Shown: one piece after another, positions 40,977 to 49,695 of the stretch
Numbering within the stretch: position 1 is the stretch's first letter
Layout: every line of letters starts with the position of its first letter
DNA from: Microbacterium sp. oral taxon 186 str. F0373
GTDB taxonomy: Bacteria > Actinomycetota > Actinomycetes > Actinomycetales > Microbacteriaceae
Length of the DNA: 64,000 bases
NCBI RefSeq assembly: GCF_000411455.1
Contig: NZ_KE150457.1
Location: forward strand, 1,886,023 to 1,950,022
Direction of reading: 5' to 3'
Made by a program: the position numbers and the translations under genes
The notes under the pieces: model-generated
What the model was told of the DNA's origin: nothing
The model's input: only the letters and a program-made list of their open reading frames with translations
Databases searched by the model: none

Positions 40977-41281
40977 CGACGGATGCCGTGACGCACCCGA
41001 CGCCCGTCGGGCGCCGCGTCGCTCGAGTCGACGGCAACGCACTGGCGGGGATGCTCTCCGGCGTGTTCGCCGACGACCCGACCTCGATCGTCGTCGTGTG
41101 CGGGCATTGCGCGCGCTCGGGACCGTTGGCCGAGGCCGTCGTGGAGCGCGACGAGCATGCCGCGATCGTGCGCTGTCGCGGGTGCTCCCGGACGCTCATG
41201 ACGGTCGTGGCGGCGCCGTCGGGTCCGGCGATCAGAATCGCCGCCCTCACCGAGCTGATCAGCCCGACTGTCGCCCGCTAA
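40973..41281 (+). CDS. DUF6510-type zinc-ribbon-like protein
   Basis: A 102-residue protein: ARVDGNALAGMLSGVFADDP, then two Cys pairs CGHCARSG and CRGCSRTLM that can bind a metal. This is the DUF6510 layout. In relatives it is coded just after a ferredoxin reductase, with a sulfite-oxidase-type molybdopterin enzyme nearby, which suggests a maturation or electron-transfer role. Those partners are broken or absent here, so it may be a leftover. The start ATGA overlaps the upstream stop. The 3' end overlaps the convergent PucR gene by four bases. Confidence 0.8.
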   Translation: MTTDAVTHPTPVGRRVARVDGNALAGMLSGVFADDPTSIVVVCGHCARSGPLAEAVVERDEHAAIVRCRGCSRTLMTVVAAPSGPAIRIAALTELISPTVAR

Positions 41282-42306
41282 GCCGACGCGAGCTCGGGTC
41301 GGGCCTCCCACAGTCTCGCGGTCTTCAGCGCGAGGTGCAGAGTGCTGCGCTGCAGGCCGTCGGCCAGCGCTTCGCGCACCGCCGCGGGCATGTGCTCGAG
41401 GCGGTAGTAGAGCGTCGTGCGGTGGATGTGCAGCCGGGCACAGGTATCGGGTGCCCGGCCCGCCTCGTCAAGATAGGCCTCGATGGTCTGACGCTGCACC
41501 TCGTCACCGGCGGTCAGCAGCGCGTGCGCGGCGGGGGAGACCAACTGAAGCAGGCGCGGCGAGGCGGGGACGGACTGCACCAGCATCCATCCACCGAGCT
41601 CTTCCGCCCGCGGCGCGAGTGCCTGCGGCATCGTGGCACGCAGACGCGCGGCATCCAGGGCCTGGCGGATCGTCGGCAACGGATCGTCGCGATCGGGCGG
41701 GCAGTCGGCGGTCGCGAGAGCAGACGGGCGCGCCGCGTGCGCACGCGTCTCGCGCTCGACGGCGGCGATGCAGGCCGCCATGTCGACCGTCGCGGGGGAG
41801 ATCAGGACGACGGCGTCGTCGACGATGTCCACGACGTCGGTCGGCGCGGGCAAGGCTGCGGCGAGGCGGCGCCCCAGCGCGATCTGCTCCACCTCGCCGG
41901 TGCCGTTCGCGAGCACGGCCCAGACGCGCAGCGGTTCATCGGGCGCGACGACCCATCGCCGGGAGCGGAGCTCCCACAGCGCATCGGTGCGCGCGGTGGC
42001 ATCACCGGCGAGCAGGGCGGCGCAGACGCGCTCGCGTCGGCCGCCGTCGCCGCCGTGTGCGCGTGCCAGCAGATGGACGGCGGCGTCGACCACACCCCAG
42101 GCACGCGAATCCAGGTCGCCCGCCGAGCGACCGATGACGCGCAGGGTCAGTGATCCGACACCGACTGCAACATCGACGAACCGCGCACCGGCGACGGGCT
42201 CCGATACCGCCGCCGCCGGCTGTCGGTCGCCCGACGCGCTGCCGGTCAGGCGCACCCGCGCCCCCAACGATCGCGCCACCTGGTCGATCACCTCGATCGT
42301 CTTCAT
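41278..42306 (-). CDS. PucR/CdaR-type transcriptional regulator
   Basis: A 342-residue regulator. The C-terminal HTH_30 domain has the typical ending: TIEAYLDEAGRAPDTCARLH, then IHRTTLYYRLEHM and a short helix. The middle resembles the GGDEF-like PucR sensor region; the first 90 residues are family-specific. ATG 42306 (MKTIEVIDQVARSLG) has GAGGAGA upstream, whereas a longer frame to 42387 adds an Arg/Ser-rich stretch. PucR-type proteins often control catabolic genes beside them; the acyl-CoA ligase at 42412-44001 is a candidate target. Confidence 0.9.
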   Translation of the reverse strand: MKTIEVIDQVARSLGARVRLTGSASGDRQPAAAVSEPVAGARFVDVAVGVGSLTLRVIGRSAGDLDSRAWGVVDAAVHLLARAHGGDGGRRERVCAALLAGDATARTDALWELRSRRWVVAPDEPLRVWAVLANGTGEVEQIALGRRLAAALPAPTDVVDIVDDAVVLISPATVDMAACIAAVERETRAHAARPSALATADCPPDRDDPLPTIRQALDAARLRATMPQALAPRAEELGGWMLVQSVPASPRLLQLVSPAAHALLTAGDEVQRQTIEAYLDEAGRAPDTCARLHIHRTTLYYRLEHMPAAVREALADGLQRSTLHLALKTARLWEARPELASA

Positions 42307-42411
42307 GCCCGTCTCCTCGCGTCGCCCCGTTGAGGCCACGGTAGGACCGGCACGACCTCGCGAGCGTGGCCCTTTCATGGCCACCACCGTGCGCGAGCGG
42401 CGCGGATGCCG

Positions 42412-44001
42412 TCAGCCGGCGTGTTCGCGGGCGCGCAGATCCTTGCGCAGGATCTTTCCGGACGTCGACTTGGGGATCGACTCGATGAACTCGACGCGGC
42501 GGATCTTCTTGTGCGGCGCGACGTTGTCGGCGACGAAGCCCATCACCTCCTCCGCGGTGAGCCCGGAGTCGGGCGCGGGCACGATGAACGCCTTCGGGAT
42601 CTCCTGCTTGTCGTCGTCCAGCACGCCGATGACGGCGGCATCCATCACCTTCGGATGGCCCAGCAGCAGCGCTTCCAGCTCGGCCGGTGCGATCTGGTAG
42701 CCCTTGTACTTGATGAGCTCCTTCACGCGGTCGACGATCGAGAAGTAGCCGCCGTCGTGGTAGACGGCGATGTCGCCGGTGTGGAGGAAGCCGTCGGCAT
42801 CCAGGGTCTCGGCCGTCGCCGCGGGCTTGTTGAGGTAGCCGAGCATGACATTCGGGCCCTGCACCCACAGCTCGCCCGGCCGGGTGCGCCCGTCGTCTTC
42901 GATCTCGGTGATCTCCTCGCCGGTCTCGGTGTCGACGAGCTTGCAGACGATGTTCGGCAGGATCGTGCCCACCGAGCTCACCGGGATGTCATCGCGCGTA
43001 TACGGCATGGCGTGGGAGACGGGGCTCAGCTCGCTCATGCCGTAGCCCTGCATCATGCGCGCGTTGATGCGGCGGGCGGCGATCTCGGCCGTCTCGCCGT
43101 CGAGCGGCGCGGCGCCGGAGAACACGGTGTGCACCGTGGAGATGTCGAACTGATCGACGATCGGATGCTTGGCGAGAGCCACCGCGATGGGCGGAGCGAT
43201 GTATAGGTAGGTGCACCCGTAGGTCTGGATGTTGGTGAGGAACTGCACGAGGTCGAACTTGGGCATGGTGACCAGGGTCGCCCGCTGCTTGAGCGCGAGA
43301 TTGAGCAGCACCGTCATCCCGTAGATGTGGAAGAAGGGGAGCACCGCGAGCACGCGGTCGGTGTTCTTGAGATCGATGTTGATGCGACACTGCGCGACGT
43401 TCGCGACGAGGTTGCGGTGACTCAGCATGACGCCCTTGGGAATGCCGGTCGTCCCCGACGAGTAGGGCAGGACGGCCACGTGCGTCGCCGGGTCGAACGA
43501 CACCTCCGGCGCGGCACGGCCCTCGCCGAGCAGGCTGCGCAGATCGGGATGCCCGTCGGCACCGTCGAGCACGACGAGTCGCTCAGCGGGGATGCCGACG
43601 GCCTCTGCCGCCTGCTGCGCGGCGCCCAACAGCGGGCTCACCGTGATGAGCCAGCTGGCCCCGGCGTCTCGCAGTTGCTTCTCGATCTCGCCGGCGGTGT
43701 ACAGCGAGTTGATCGTCGTCACCGTCGCGCCGGCGCGAAGGATGCCGTGGAACACGGTGGCGAACGCCGGCACGTTCGGGCAGAGCAGACCGAGCACGGT
43801 GTCGGTGCCGACGCCGCGAGCAGCCAGCGCGCCGGCGAAGGCGTCGACCTGCGCCTTGAGCGCGCCGTAGGAGGTCTCGGCGCCCGTTGCCGGATCGATG
43901 AGGGCGATGCGCGCGGCGTCATCCGCGCTGAGATCGGCGAACAGGTCGTCGTAGATGCTGACGCCCGGGATTTCGACATCGGGGAAGGGGCTGGTGAACA
44001 C
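42412..44001 (-). CDS. 4-coumarate-CoA ligase-like AMP-dependent acyl-CoA synthetase
   Basis: A 529-residue ANL-superfamily enzyme that activates a carboxylic acid with ATP and CoA. The P-loop-like motif is YSSGTTGIPKGV, then the aromatic binding region FFHIYGMTVLLNLALK, A5 QGYGMSELSP, A7 HTGDIAVY, A8 IVDRVKELIKYKGYQIAPAE and the catalytic Lys in STSGKILRKDL. Substrate could be a phenylpropanoid or a medium-chain acid. GTG 44001 follows AAGGAGA. It is read in the same direction as the PucR regulator, which lies downstream. Confidence 0.93.
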   Translation of the reverse strand: MFTSPFPDVEIPGVSIYDDLFADLSADDAARIALIDPATGAETSYGALKAQVDAFAGALAARGVGTDTVLGLLCPNVPAFATVFHGILRAGATVTTINSLYTAGEIEKQLRDAGASWLITVSPLLGAAQQAAEAVGIPAERLVVLDGADGHPDLRSLLGEGRAAPEVSFDPATHVAVLPYSSGTTGIPKGVMLSHRNLVANVAQCRINIDLKNTDRVLAVLPFFHIYGMTVLLNLALKQRATLVTMPKFDLVQFLTNIQTYGCTYLYIAPPIAVALAKHPIVDQFDISTVHTVFSGAAPLDGETAEIAARRINARMMQGYGMSELSPVSHAMPYTRDDIPVSSVGTILPNIVCKLVDTETGEEITEIEDDGRTRPGELWVQGPNVMLGYLNKPAATAETLDADGFLHTGDIAVYHDGGYFSIVDRVKELIKYKGYQIAPAELEALLLGHPKVMDAAVIGVLDDDKQEIPKAFIVPAPDSGLTAEEVMGFVADNVAPHKKIRRVEFIESIPKSTSGKILRKDLRAREHAG

Positions 44002-44092
44002 GGCGGTCTCCTTCGACAGCGAGCGGGTGGTGCCCGCAAGGACCGGCGACGCTGCCGGGTGCGTCCATCATGCCACCGCCGGACGCGTGCGC

Positions 44093-44127
44093 GGCACGCG
44101 GTCTCCGTTTCGGGGAGACCGCGTGCC
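44093..44127. terminator. Perfect hairpin after the amino-acid dehydrogenase
   Basis: GGCACGCGGTCTCC (44093-44106) pairs with GGAGACCGCGTGCC (44114-44127), 14 base pairs with a 7-base loop, 15 bases beyond the stop of the dehydrogenase gene. Confidence 0.8.
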
Positions 44128-44141
44128 ACCCGGCGCCGGCG

Positions 44142-45224
44142 TCAGACGAGGACGGCGCTGTGCTGCGCGCGACGCCCGACCGCGAGACGCTCTGCGGCGC
44201 GCTCCTCCGCGGCATCCAGCGGCGTGACGCCGCGCGCGGCGGCATCGGCGAAGATACTGCGCACGGTGTCGCCGATCGCGGCGACACGATCCATGATCTG
44301 GTTGCGTGTGCCCCGGTGCTTCGCCTCCAGATCCAGGTAGACGACGCCGCCGGCGTTGACGACGAAGTCGGGCGCGTAGAGGATGCCGCGCGCCGCGAGG
44401 CGGTCGGCGCCGGAGCGGTGGGCGAGAGGGTTGTTCGCGGGGCCGCAGACGGCGCGTGCGGCGAGGGCGTCGATGGTGTCGGCGTCGAGCACCCCGCCGA
44501 TGCCGGCGGGGACGAACACGTCGGCTTCGACGAGATGCTCGGAGCCCGGCTCGACCCACCGTGCATCGAGTTCGGCGGCGAGGCTGCGTTTGGCGGGGTT
44601 GACATCGGTCACCGTCAGCGCCGCGCCTTCCGCGCTCAGGCGGACCGCGAGTCGGCTGCCGACCTGCCCGAGCCCGGAGATCGTGATCCGGCGGCCGGCG
44701 ACCTCGGGCGAGCCGGTCACCTGCTCGAGTGTGGCGCGCAACGCCTCGTATACGCCGAGGCTCGTCGGGCCCGCGGGCTCGCCCGACCCGCCCACCGCGT
44801 CGGGCAGGCCGACCACGTGCGCCGTCCGCTCGCTGACCACCAGCATGTCCTCCGTCGTCGATCCGACGTCCTCCGCCGTGCGGTAGCTGCCGTCGAAGCG
44901 GTCGACGGCGTCGCCGAGATCCAGGTACGCCGCGCGCCGACGATCGGCGTCGAGGGTCGTTCCCGGCGGCAGGCAGATCACCGACTTGCCGCCGCCGGCG
45001 TCCAGCCCGGCCGCGGCGTTCTTGAGCGTCATCGCGGCCGAGAGGCGCAGGGCGTCTCCGACGGCGTCGCTCCAGTGCGGATAGGTCCACATGCGGGCAC
45101 CGCCGAGGGCGGAGCCGAGTGTCGAGGAGTGCAGCGCGACGGTGATGAGCAGACCGCTCCGGGCGCCCGTCGTCACCTCCACGCGCTCGTGGGAGAAATC
45201 GGGCAGGGGCAGGGTGTGCGTCAT
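44142..45224 (-). CDS. Leu/Val/Phe/Glu-type amino-acid dehydrogenase
   Basis: A 360-residue NAD-dependent amino-acid dehydrogenase that deaminates a branched-chain or aromatic amino acid. The N-terminal substrate domain has ALGGARMWTYPH and the catalytic Lys region AMTLKNAAAGLDAGGGKSVI; Asp follows in VGSTTEDM. The NAD domain begins ISGLGQVGSRLAVRL. Length and the GGGKSVI segment fit leucine/valine dehydrogenases better than glutamate dehydrogenases. ATG 45224 follows AGAGGA. The gene stands alone between two terminators. Confidence 0.92.
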   Translation of the reverse strand: MTHTLPLPDFSHERVEVTTGARSGLLITVALHSSTLGSALGGARMWTYPHWSDAVGDALRLSAAMTLKNAAAGLDAGGGKSVICLPPGTTLDADRRRAAYLDLGDAVDRFDGSYRTAEDVGSTTEDMLVVSERTAHVVGLPDAVGGSGEPAGPTSLGVYEALRATLEQVTGSPEVAGRRITISGLGQVGSRLAVRLSAEGAALTVTDVNPAKRSLAAELDARWVEPGSEHLVEADVFVPAGIGGVLDADTIDALAARAVCGPANNPLAHRSGADRLAARGILYAPDFVVNAGGVVYLDLEAKHRGTRNQIMDRVAAIGDTVRSIFADAAARGVTPLDAAEERAAERLAVGRRAQHSAVLV

Positions 45225-45260
45225 CGCATCCTCTTTCGGCGGGCCTTGTGGGCGGTGCTC

Positions 45261-45290
45261 GGTGGATGCCGCCGCGTTGCGGCATCCACC
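45261..45290. terminator. Perfect hairpin built from an octamer pair, after the metal ATPase
   Basis: GGTGGATGCCGC (45261-45272) pairs with GCGGCATCCACC (45279-45290), 12 base pairs and a 6-base loop, immediately downstream of the ATPase stop. Each arm contains one copy of the over-represented octamer. Confidence 0.8.
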
Positions 45291-45292
45291 CC

Positions 45293-47215
45293 CTATTCTG
45301 CCTCCGCCGGCACCGATCCCGTGGGTGCGTGCGCGTGAGCGTCGTCGACCGCGCCGGTGGTGCCGCGGTCGGAGAGATCGAACGGGCGTCCCCGCAGCGC
45401 GCGCAGCGCGTACAGGATGGTCGCCAGATCGATCATTTCCTGTCCGAGCGCGCCGATGACGGCCGGCACCAGGCCGGTCGTCGCGAGCAGCATCGCCGCG
45501 ACGCTCAGGGCGATGCCGATCCAGATGGCGACGTAGGCCACGCGCAGGGTGTCGCGACCGATCGCGACCGCTTCGGCCACCTTCGTCAGCGAGTCCTTCA
45601 GCACGACGGCATCCGCCGCATCGCCTGCGGCCGTGGCTCCCCGCGCGCCCATCGCGATGCCGATGTCGGCGGCGGCGAGCACCGGCGCATCGTTCACCCC
45701 GTCGCCCACCATGAGCACCGGGCGCGGCGTCATCATCGCGGCCAGGTGCACCTTCTCGGCGGGCAGCAGGTCGGCGTGCACCTCGTCGACGCCGACCGAC
45801 GCCGCCACGGCGTCGGCGGTGGGCCGGGCATCACCGGTGAGCATCGTGACGCGTTCCACGCCGTGTCCGCGCAACCAGCGCACGACGGCCCGCGACTCCG
45901 GCCGTGCGCCGTCGGCGAGCACGAGGGCTCCCGCGAAGCGCCCGTCGACAGCGACGTACGCGGCCGCATGCCCCGCCTCCAGCGCGGTGAGCGTGGTGTC
46001 CGGCGCGAGTGCCGCGACGTAGGCCGGCTTTCCGACGACGACGCGTCGCCCGCCGATCACGGCGGTCACTCCGTTGGTCGCCTCCTCGTGCGCATCGTCG
46101 GCCGCCTCCACGGCGATCCCACGGGCGGACGCGGCGCGACGGATGCCGTCGGCCAGCACGTGCGCGGAGTACTGCTCGGCCGAGGCCGCCCACGCCAGCA
46201 GGCGGTCGGGATCGATGCCGGGCGCGGGACGCACATCGACCAGCACGGGACGGCCCTGGGTCAGGGTCCCGGTTTTGTCGAAGGCGGCGGAGCGCGCGCG
46301 TGCCAACTGCTCGATGACGGCGCCGCCCTTGACGATGATGCCCGCCTTCGCCGCCCGCGAGATGCCGCCGAGGAAGGCGACCGGGGCCGCGATCAGCAGG
46401 GGGCACGGTGTGGCGAGCACGAGCACCTCGGCGAATCGGACGGAGTCGCCCGACAGCCCCCACGCCGCTCCAGCGATGGCGAGCGAGACCGCCGTGAAGG
46501 GAATCGCGAACCGGTCGGCCAGGCGCACCATCGGTGCGCGCGACTCCTGCGCGGCACGCACGAGCGCGATGATCTGCTGGTATTGGCTGTCGGCGCTGCG
46601 CCGCAGAGCCCGCACCCGGATCGCGCGCGATCCGTTGACCGCTCCCGAGAGCACGGTCTCGCCGGCGGTGCGCGTCACCGGCATGCTCTCTCCGGTCAGA
46701 GACGACTCGTCGAAGCTCGCCTCGTCCGACAGGAGGACACCGTCGACGGGAACGACCTCCGCGGGGCGCACCAGCAACTCGTCGCCGACCGCGACCTCGT
46801 CGGCGGGAAGATCCCGTGTCTCATCGCCCGCGCCCGGACGGCGGACATGCGCGATCTGCGGCGCGCGATCCAGCAGCGCCGTCAGCTCACGAGTCGCACG
46901 GCGGCCCGCGTAGTCTTCGAGCGCCTCGCCGCCGGAGAGCATGAGCACGATGATCAGCGCCGCGATCGTCTCACCGACCGCGAGGGTCGCGACCATGGCG
47001 ATGACGGCGAGCACGTCGAGTCCGACATGACCGCGCATCACGTCGCGGATCATGCCGATGATCGTCCACACGACGACGGCGGAGACGTAGGCGGTGGTGA
47101 TCCCCGTCGCCCACGCGCTCTGACCCGCGCCGGCGAGTGCCGCGGCGATGATGCCCACGGCGACGGTCGCGGTGATCACGGGGTACCGTCCGAGGGCGGC
47201 GAGGATGCGGCGCAT
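45293..47215 (-). CDS. P1B-type metal-transporting ATPase with P1B-5 (TPCP / QExxD) signature
   Basis: A 640-residue heavy-metal pump without an N-terminal metal-binding domain. The actuator motif SLTGESMPV, the phosphorylated Asp in FDKTGTLTQ, TGDARPTADA and VGDGVNDAPVLAA are all present. The membrane metal site is TPCP with Cys271 (VLATPCPLLIAAP), and near the C-terminus Gln592-Glu-Met-Ile-Asp596. TPCP plus QExxD defines the P1B-5 group, whose studied member Nia of Sinorhizobium moves nickel and iron. The usual HP locus reads SAHV. The C-terminal tail has a few His residues (DDAHAHAP) but no hemerythrin domain. Likely nickel and/or ferrous iron export; by homology only. Confidence 0.9.
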   Translation of the reverse strand: MRRILAALGRYPVITATVAVGIIAAALAGAGQSAWATGITTAYVSAVVVWTIIGMIRDVMRGHVGLDVLAVIAMVATLAVGETIAALIIVLMLSGGEALEDYAGRRATRELTALLDRAPQIAHVRRPGAGDETRDLPADEVAVGDELLVRPAEVVPVDGVLLSDEASFDESSLTGESMPVTRTAGETVLSGAVNGSRAIRVRALRRSADSQYQQIIALVRAAQESRAPMVRLADRFAIPFTAVSLAIAGAAWGLSGDSVRFAEVLVLATPCPLLIAAPVAFLGGISRAAKAGIIVKGGAVIEQLARARSAAFDKTGTLTQGRPVLVDVRPAPGIDPDRLLAWAASAEQYSAHVLADGIRRAASARGIAVEAADDAHEEATNGVTAVIGGRRVVVGKPAYVAALAPDTTLTALEAGHAAAYVAVDGRFAGALVLADGARPESRAVVRWLRGHGVERVTMLTGDARPTADAVAASVGVDEVHADLLPAEKVHLAAMMTPRPVLMVGDGVNDAPVLAAADIGIAMGARGATAAGDAADAVVLKDSLTKVAEAVAIGRDTLRVAYVAIWIGIALSVAAMLLATTGLVPAVIGALGQEMIDLATILYALRALRGRPFDLSDRGTTGAVDDAHAHAPTGSVPAEAE

Positions 47216-47307
47216 GCTCCCAGCATTCTCCTCGGAGCGAGGGCCCGCCAGTAAGCCTGGATTGCCTTGCTTGGACCGCGTCGGCGATGTTCGAGGGCGG
47301 CCGACTC

Positions 47308-47313
47308 TAGGCT
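47308..47313 (+). promoter_or_regulatory. -10 box of a leaderless promoter for the YbaK gene
   Basis: TAGGCT is followed by six bases and ATG 47320. Confidence 0.6.
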
Positions 47314-47319
47314 GGCGCC

Positions 47320-47796
47320 ATGACCGAGAACCTCTCGCCGCGCAGTCGCATCGTCCACGAGGCCCTCCGCTCCGCCGGGGTGGCGGGGGAGATCATCACG
47401 CTCCCGGACGCCGCCTCGACGGCGGCCGTGGCCGCCGCCGCCCTCGGCGTCGAGGTCGGCGCCATCGCGAACAGCCTCGTCTTCTTCTCCGACGGCGAAC
47501 CGCTGCTCGTCATGACCAGCGGGGCTCACCGCGTGGACACGGCGGCCCTCGCCGAGCGCCTCGGACGCCGGAGCATCGTGCGGGCGACGCCGGATCAGGT
47601 GCGCACGGCCACCGGCCAGGCGATCGGCGGCGTGGCGCCGACCGGACACCCCGCCCCGCTGACCACCGTGGTCGACGAGGCGCTCGCGGCATTCGACGAG
47701 ATCTGGGCGGCCGGCGGCACACCGCACACCGTGTTTCCTCTCACGTTCGACGAACTCGTCCGCCTGACCGGCGGCACCGTCAGCGCGGTGGACTGA
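47320..47796 (+). CDS. YbaK/EbsC-type aminoacyl-tRNA deacylase
   Basis: A 158-residue trans-editing protein of the ProX/YbaK family that removes wrong amino acids from tRNA. Typical parts are ALGVEVGAIANSLVFFSDGE with the conserved Lys replaced by Asn in the IAKSLVF position, LLVMTSGAHRVD, the ATGQAIGGVAPTGHPAP active loop, and the end GGTPHTVFPLTFDELVRLTG. The Lys-to-Asn difference is shared by some actinobacterial paralogues, so the specificity may not be Cys-tRNA(Pro). It is divergent from the metal ATPase. Confidence 0.9.
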   Translation: MTENLSPRSRIVHEALRSAGVAGEIITLPDAASTAAVAAAALGVEVGAIANSLVFFSDGEPLLVMTSGAHRVDTAALAERLGRRSIVRATPDQVRTATGQAIGGVAPTGHPAPLTTVVDEALAAFDEIWAAGGTPHTVFPLTFDELVRLTGGTVSAVD

Positions 47797-47802
47797 GCAC
47801 GC

Positions 47803-49695
47803 TCAGTCGGCCCGCAGCACCTCCCAGGCGGTGACGGCCGCGGCGGCCGTCCAGGCCTGCGGCCGGCAGGCCGCGGGGTAGGGGGCGGGAGCCCGCACCT
47901 CGTCGGCGCTGTCACCGGCGTACAACTCCGGCACACGGAACTCGAACGCCTCGGCGCCGGCGAGCATCTGCGCGACGATCCGCCGGGCATGATCGTGTCG
48001 ACCGGCGCGCAGCATCCCCCGGGCGACGATCGCGGTGTCGTGGATCCAGACGCTCCCGCCGTGGTAGCTGAGCGGCCAGTAGCCCCCGGCGTCGGTCGAA
48101 AGGGTCCGGATGCCGAAGCCGGACGCCATCCGCTGATCGATCAGCAGGTCGGAGACGCTCGCCTCCTGCGCGCGGTCCAGGATGCCGGTGCCCAGGAGAT
48201 GGCCGATGTTGGAGGTGAGCGTGTCGACCGCGCGGCCCTCGCGGTCGAGGGCGATCGCGGGGAAACGTCCGGACGGCGTTGTCACCCAGAAGCGCTCCGC
48301 GAAGCGGTCCTTGAGATCGCGCGCCCACGCGCGCACACGCTCGGCGCCCGGCCGGCCGAACCGCTCCAACAGATCGGCTCCGCCGATCGCCGCCTCGTAC
48401 GCGTAGCCCTGGACCTCGCAGAGAGCGATGGGGCCTGCCGCGAGCGAACCGTCCTGCCATTGGATGGAGTCGCCCGAGTCCTTCCACCCCTGGTTGGACA
48501 GGCCGTGGCCGGTCTCGTCGACGTACTCGAGGAACCCGGTGCGCTCCGCGGAAGCCACGATCCAGTCGAGGGCCGCTTCCATCGCGGGCAGCAGTGCGAT
48601 CACGTCGGCATCCGGCATTCGCTGGGCCGTCTCGGCGAACAGGCAGATCCACAGGGCTGTCGCATCGACCGTGCCGTAGTACAGCGGCGGCAGCACGATG
48701 CCCTCGCCCGGCATCGTCAGTGTCGACGCGCGCAGTTCGTGCATGATCTTGCCCGGCTGCTCGGCCGTCGCCGGGTCGTCGTGCGTGCCCTGCAGACGCG
48801 CGAGGACGCGCAGCGTGGATGCCGCGATCCGCGCATCCAGCGGCAGCAGCAGTCGCGCCGCCCAGAGCGAGTCCCGTCCGAACAGGGTGAAGAACCAGGG
48901 TGCGCCGGCCGCGAAGAACTCGTCCTCCGGCGCCGCGGGAAGGGCGAGGCGCAGCGCTCCGAGATCGTCGAGGGCGCGGTCGAGCCAGCTCTGCAGACGC
49001 GGATCGGCACCCGCGGGCACGCACGGGCGCTCCCAGGGGATCGTCGTGGTCGCCCCGCGCACCACGAGGGCGGCGTCCGCAAGGAGTGCCGTCCACGACA
49101 CGCTCATCCGGCCCCGGGCGGGGCAGTCCAGGCGCCATTCCAGGGTGATCTCGCCATCGTCGGCGGTGACCGCGGCATCCGGCGCCGTCAGCTGGACGGA
49201 GGTGTCGCCGCGACGGACGACGACCGCGCCGTCGGCGATCGTGATTTCGCCTTCCGTCCTGCGGGACGCGCCCGCTTTCACGTCTTGCAGGGCGCCGATA
49301 TCGACGCGCACGCGGGCACGCAGTCGGAGGGGGACCGGGATGTCGCGGTGGGAGTGCACGGTGAGCGTCTCGGTGACGCGGCCCTCCACCACGGTGCGCT
49401 CCCGCTGCAGACGCACCTTCGGATCGGGCGTGTCGTCGTCCACGCCCCGCAGCAGAGCATCCATCCGCACGGTGCAGGCAGAGATCAGGTCGGTGGCGAT
49501 GTGCTCCGGGCGATGCCACGCACCGTCGGCGCCGGCATAGTGCACGTCGAGACCGCGCACGAACCGCGTGTCTCCGTGGTAGATGCCGTCGATCGGGGCC
49601 GCGCCCATGTCGCCGTCACGCCCCGACCACGCCTGGGTGGGTGCGGCGAGCGCCACGACCCGGTCGGACAGGAATGGCTGCAAGCCGGCCGTCAT
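47803..49695 (-). CDS. Glycogen-debranching/amylo-alpha-1,6-glucosidase-like protein
   Basis: A 630-residue protein. The N-terminal domain (about 1-230) is of the GDE_N_bis type (IDGIYHGDTRFVRGLDVHYA). The C-terminal part is an (alpha/alpha)6 barrel with FFTLFGRDSLWAARLLLPLD, GLSNQGWKDSGDSIQWQDGS (with likely acidic catalytic residues) and GYWPLSYHGGSVWIHDTAIV. It should hydrolyse a glucan or oligosaccharide inside the cell. The start overlaps the permease stop by four bases, so it is translated with the ABC transporter genes and probably acts on the imported sugar. Confidence 0.92.
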   Translation of the reverse strand: MTAGLQPFLSDRVVALAAPTQAWSGRDGDMGAAPIDGIYHGDTRFVRGLDVHYAGADGAWHRPEHIATDLISACTVRMDALLRGVDDDTPDPKVRLQRERTVVEGRVTETLTVHSHRDIPVPLRLRARVRVDIGALQDVKAGASRRTEGEITIADGAVVVRRGDTSVQLTAPDAAVTADDGEITLEWRLDCPARGRMSVSWTALLADAALVVRGATTTIPWERPCVPAGADPRLQSWLDRALDDLGALRLALPAAPEDEFFAAGAPWFFTLFGRDSLWAARLLLPLDARIAASTLRVLARLQGTHDDPATAEQPGKIMHELRASTLTMPGEGIVLPPLYYGTVDATALWICLFAETAQRMPDADVIALLPAMEAALDWIVASAERTGFLEYVDETGHGLSNQGWKDSGDSIQWQDGSLAAGPIALCEVQGYAYEAAIGGADLLERFGRPGAERVRAWARDLKDRFAERFWVTTPSGRFPAIALDREGRAVDTLTSNIGHLLGTGILDRAQEASVSDLLIDQRMASGFGIRTLSTDAGGYWPLSYHGGSVWIHDTAIVARGMLRAGRHDHARRIVAQMLAGAEAFEFRVPELYAGDSADEVRAPAPYPAACRPQAWTAAAAVTAWEVLRAD

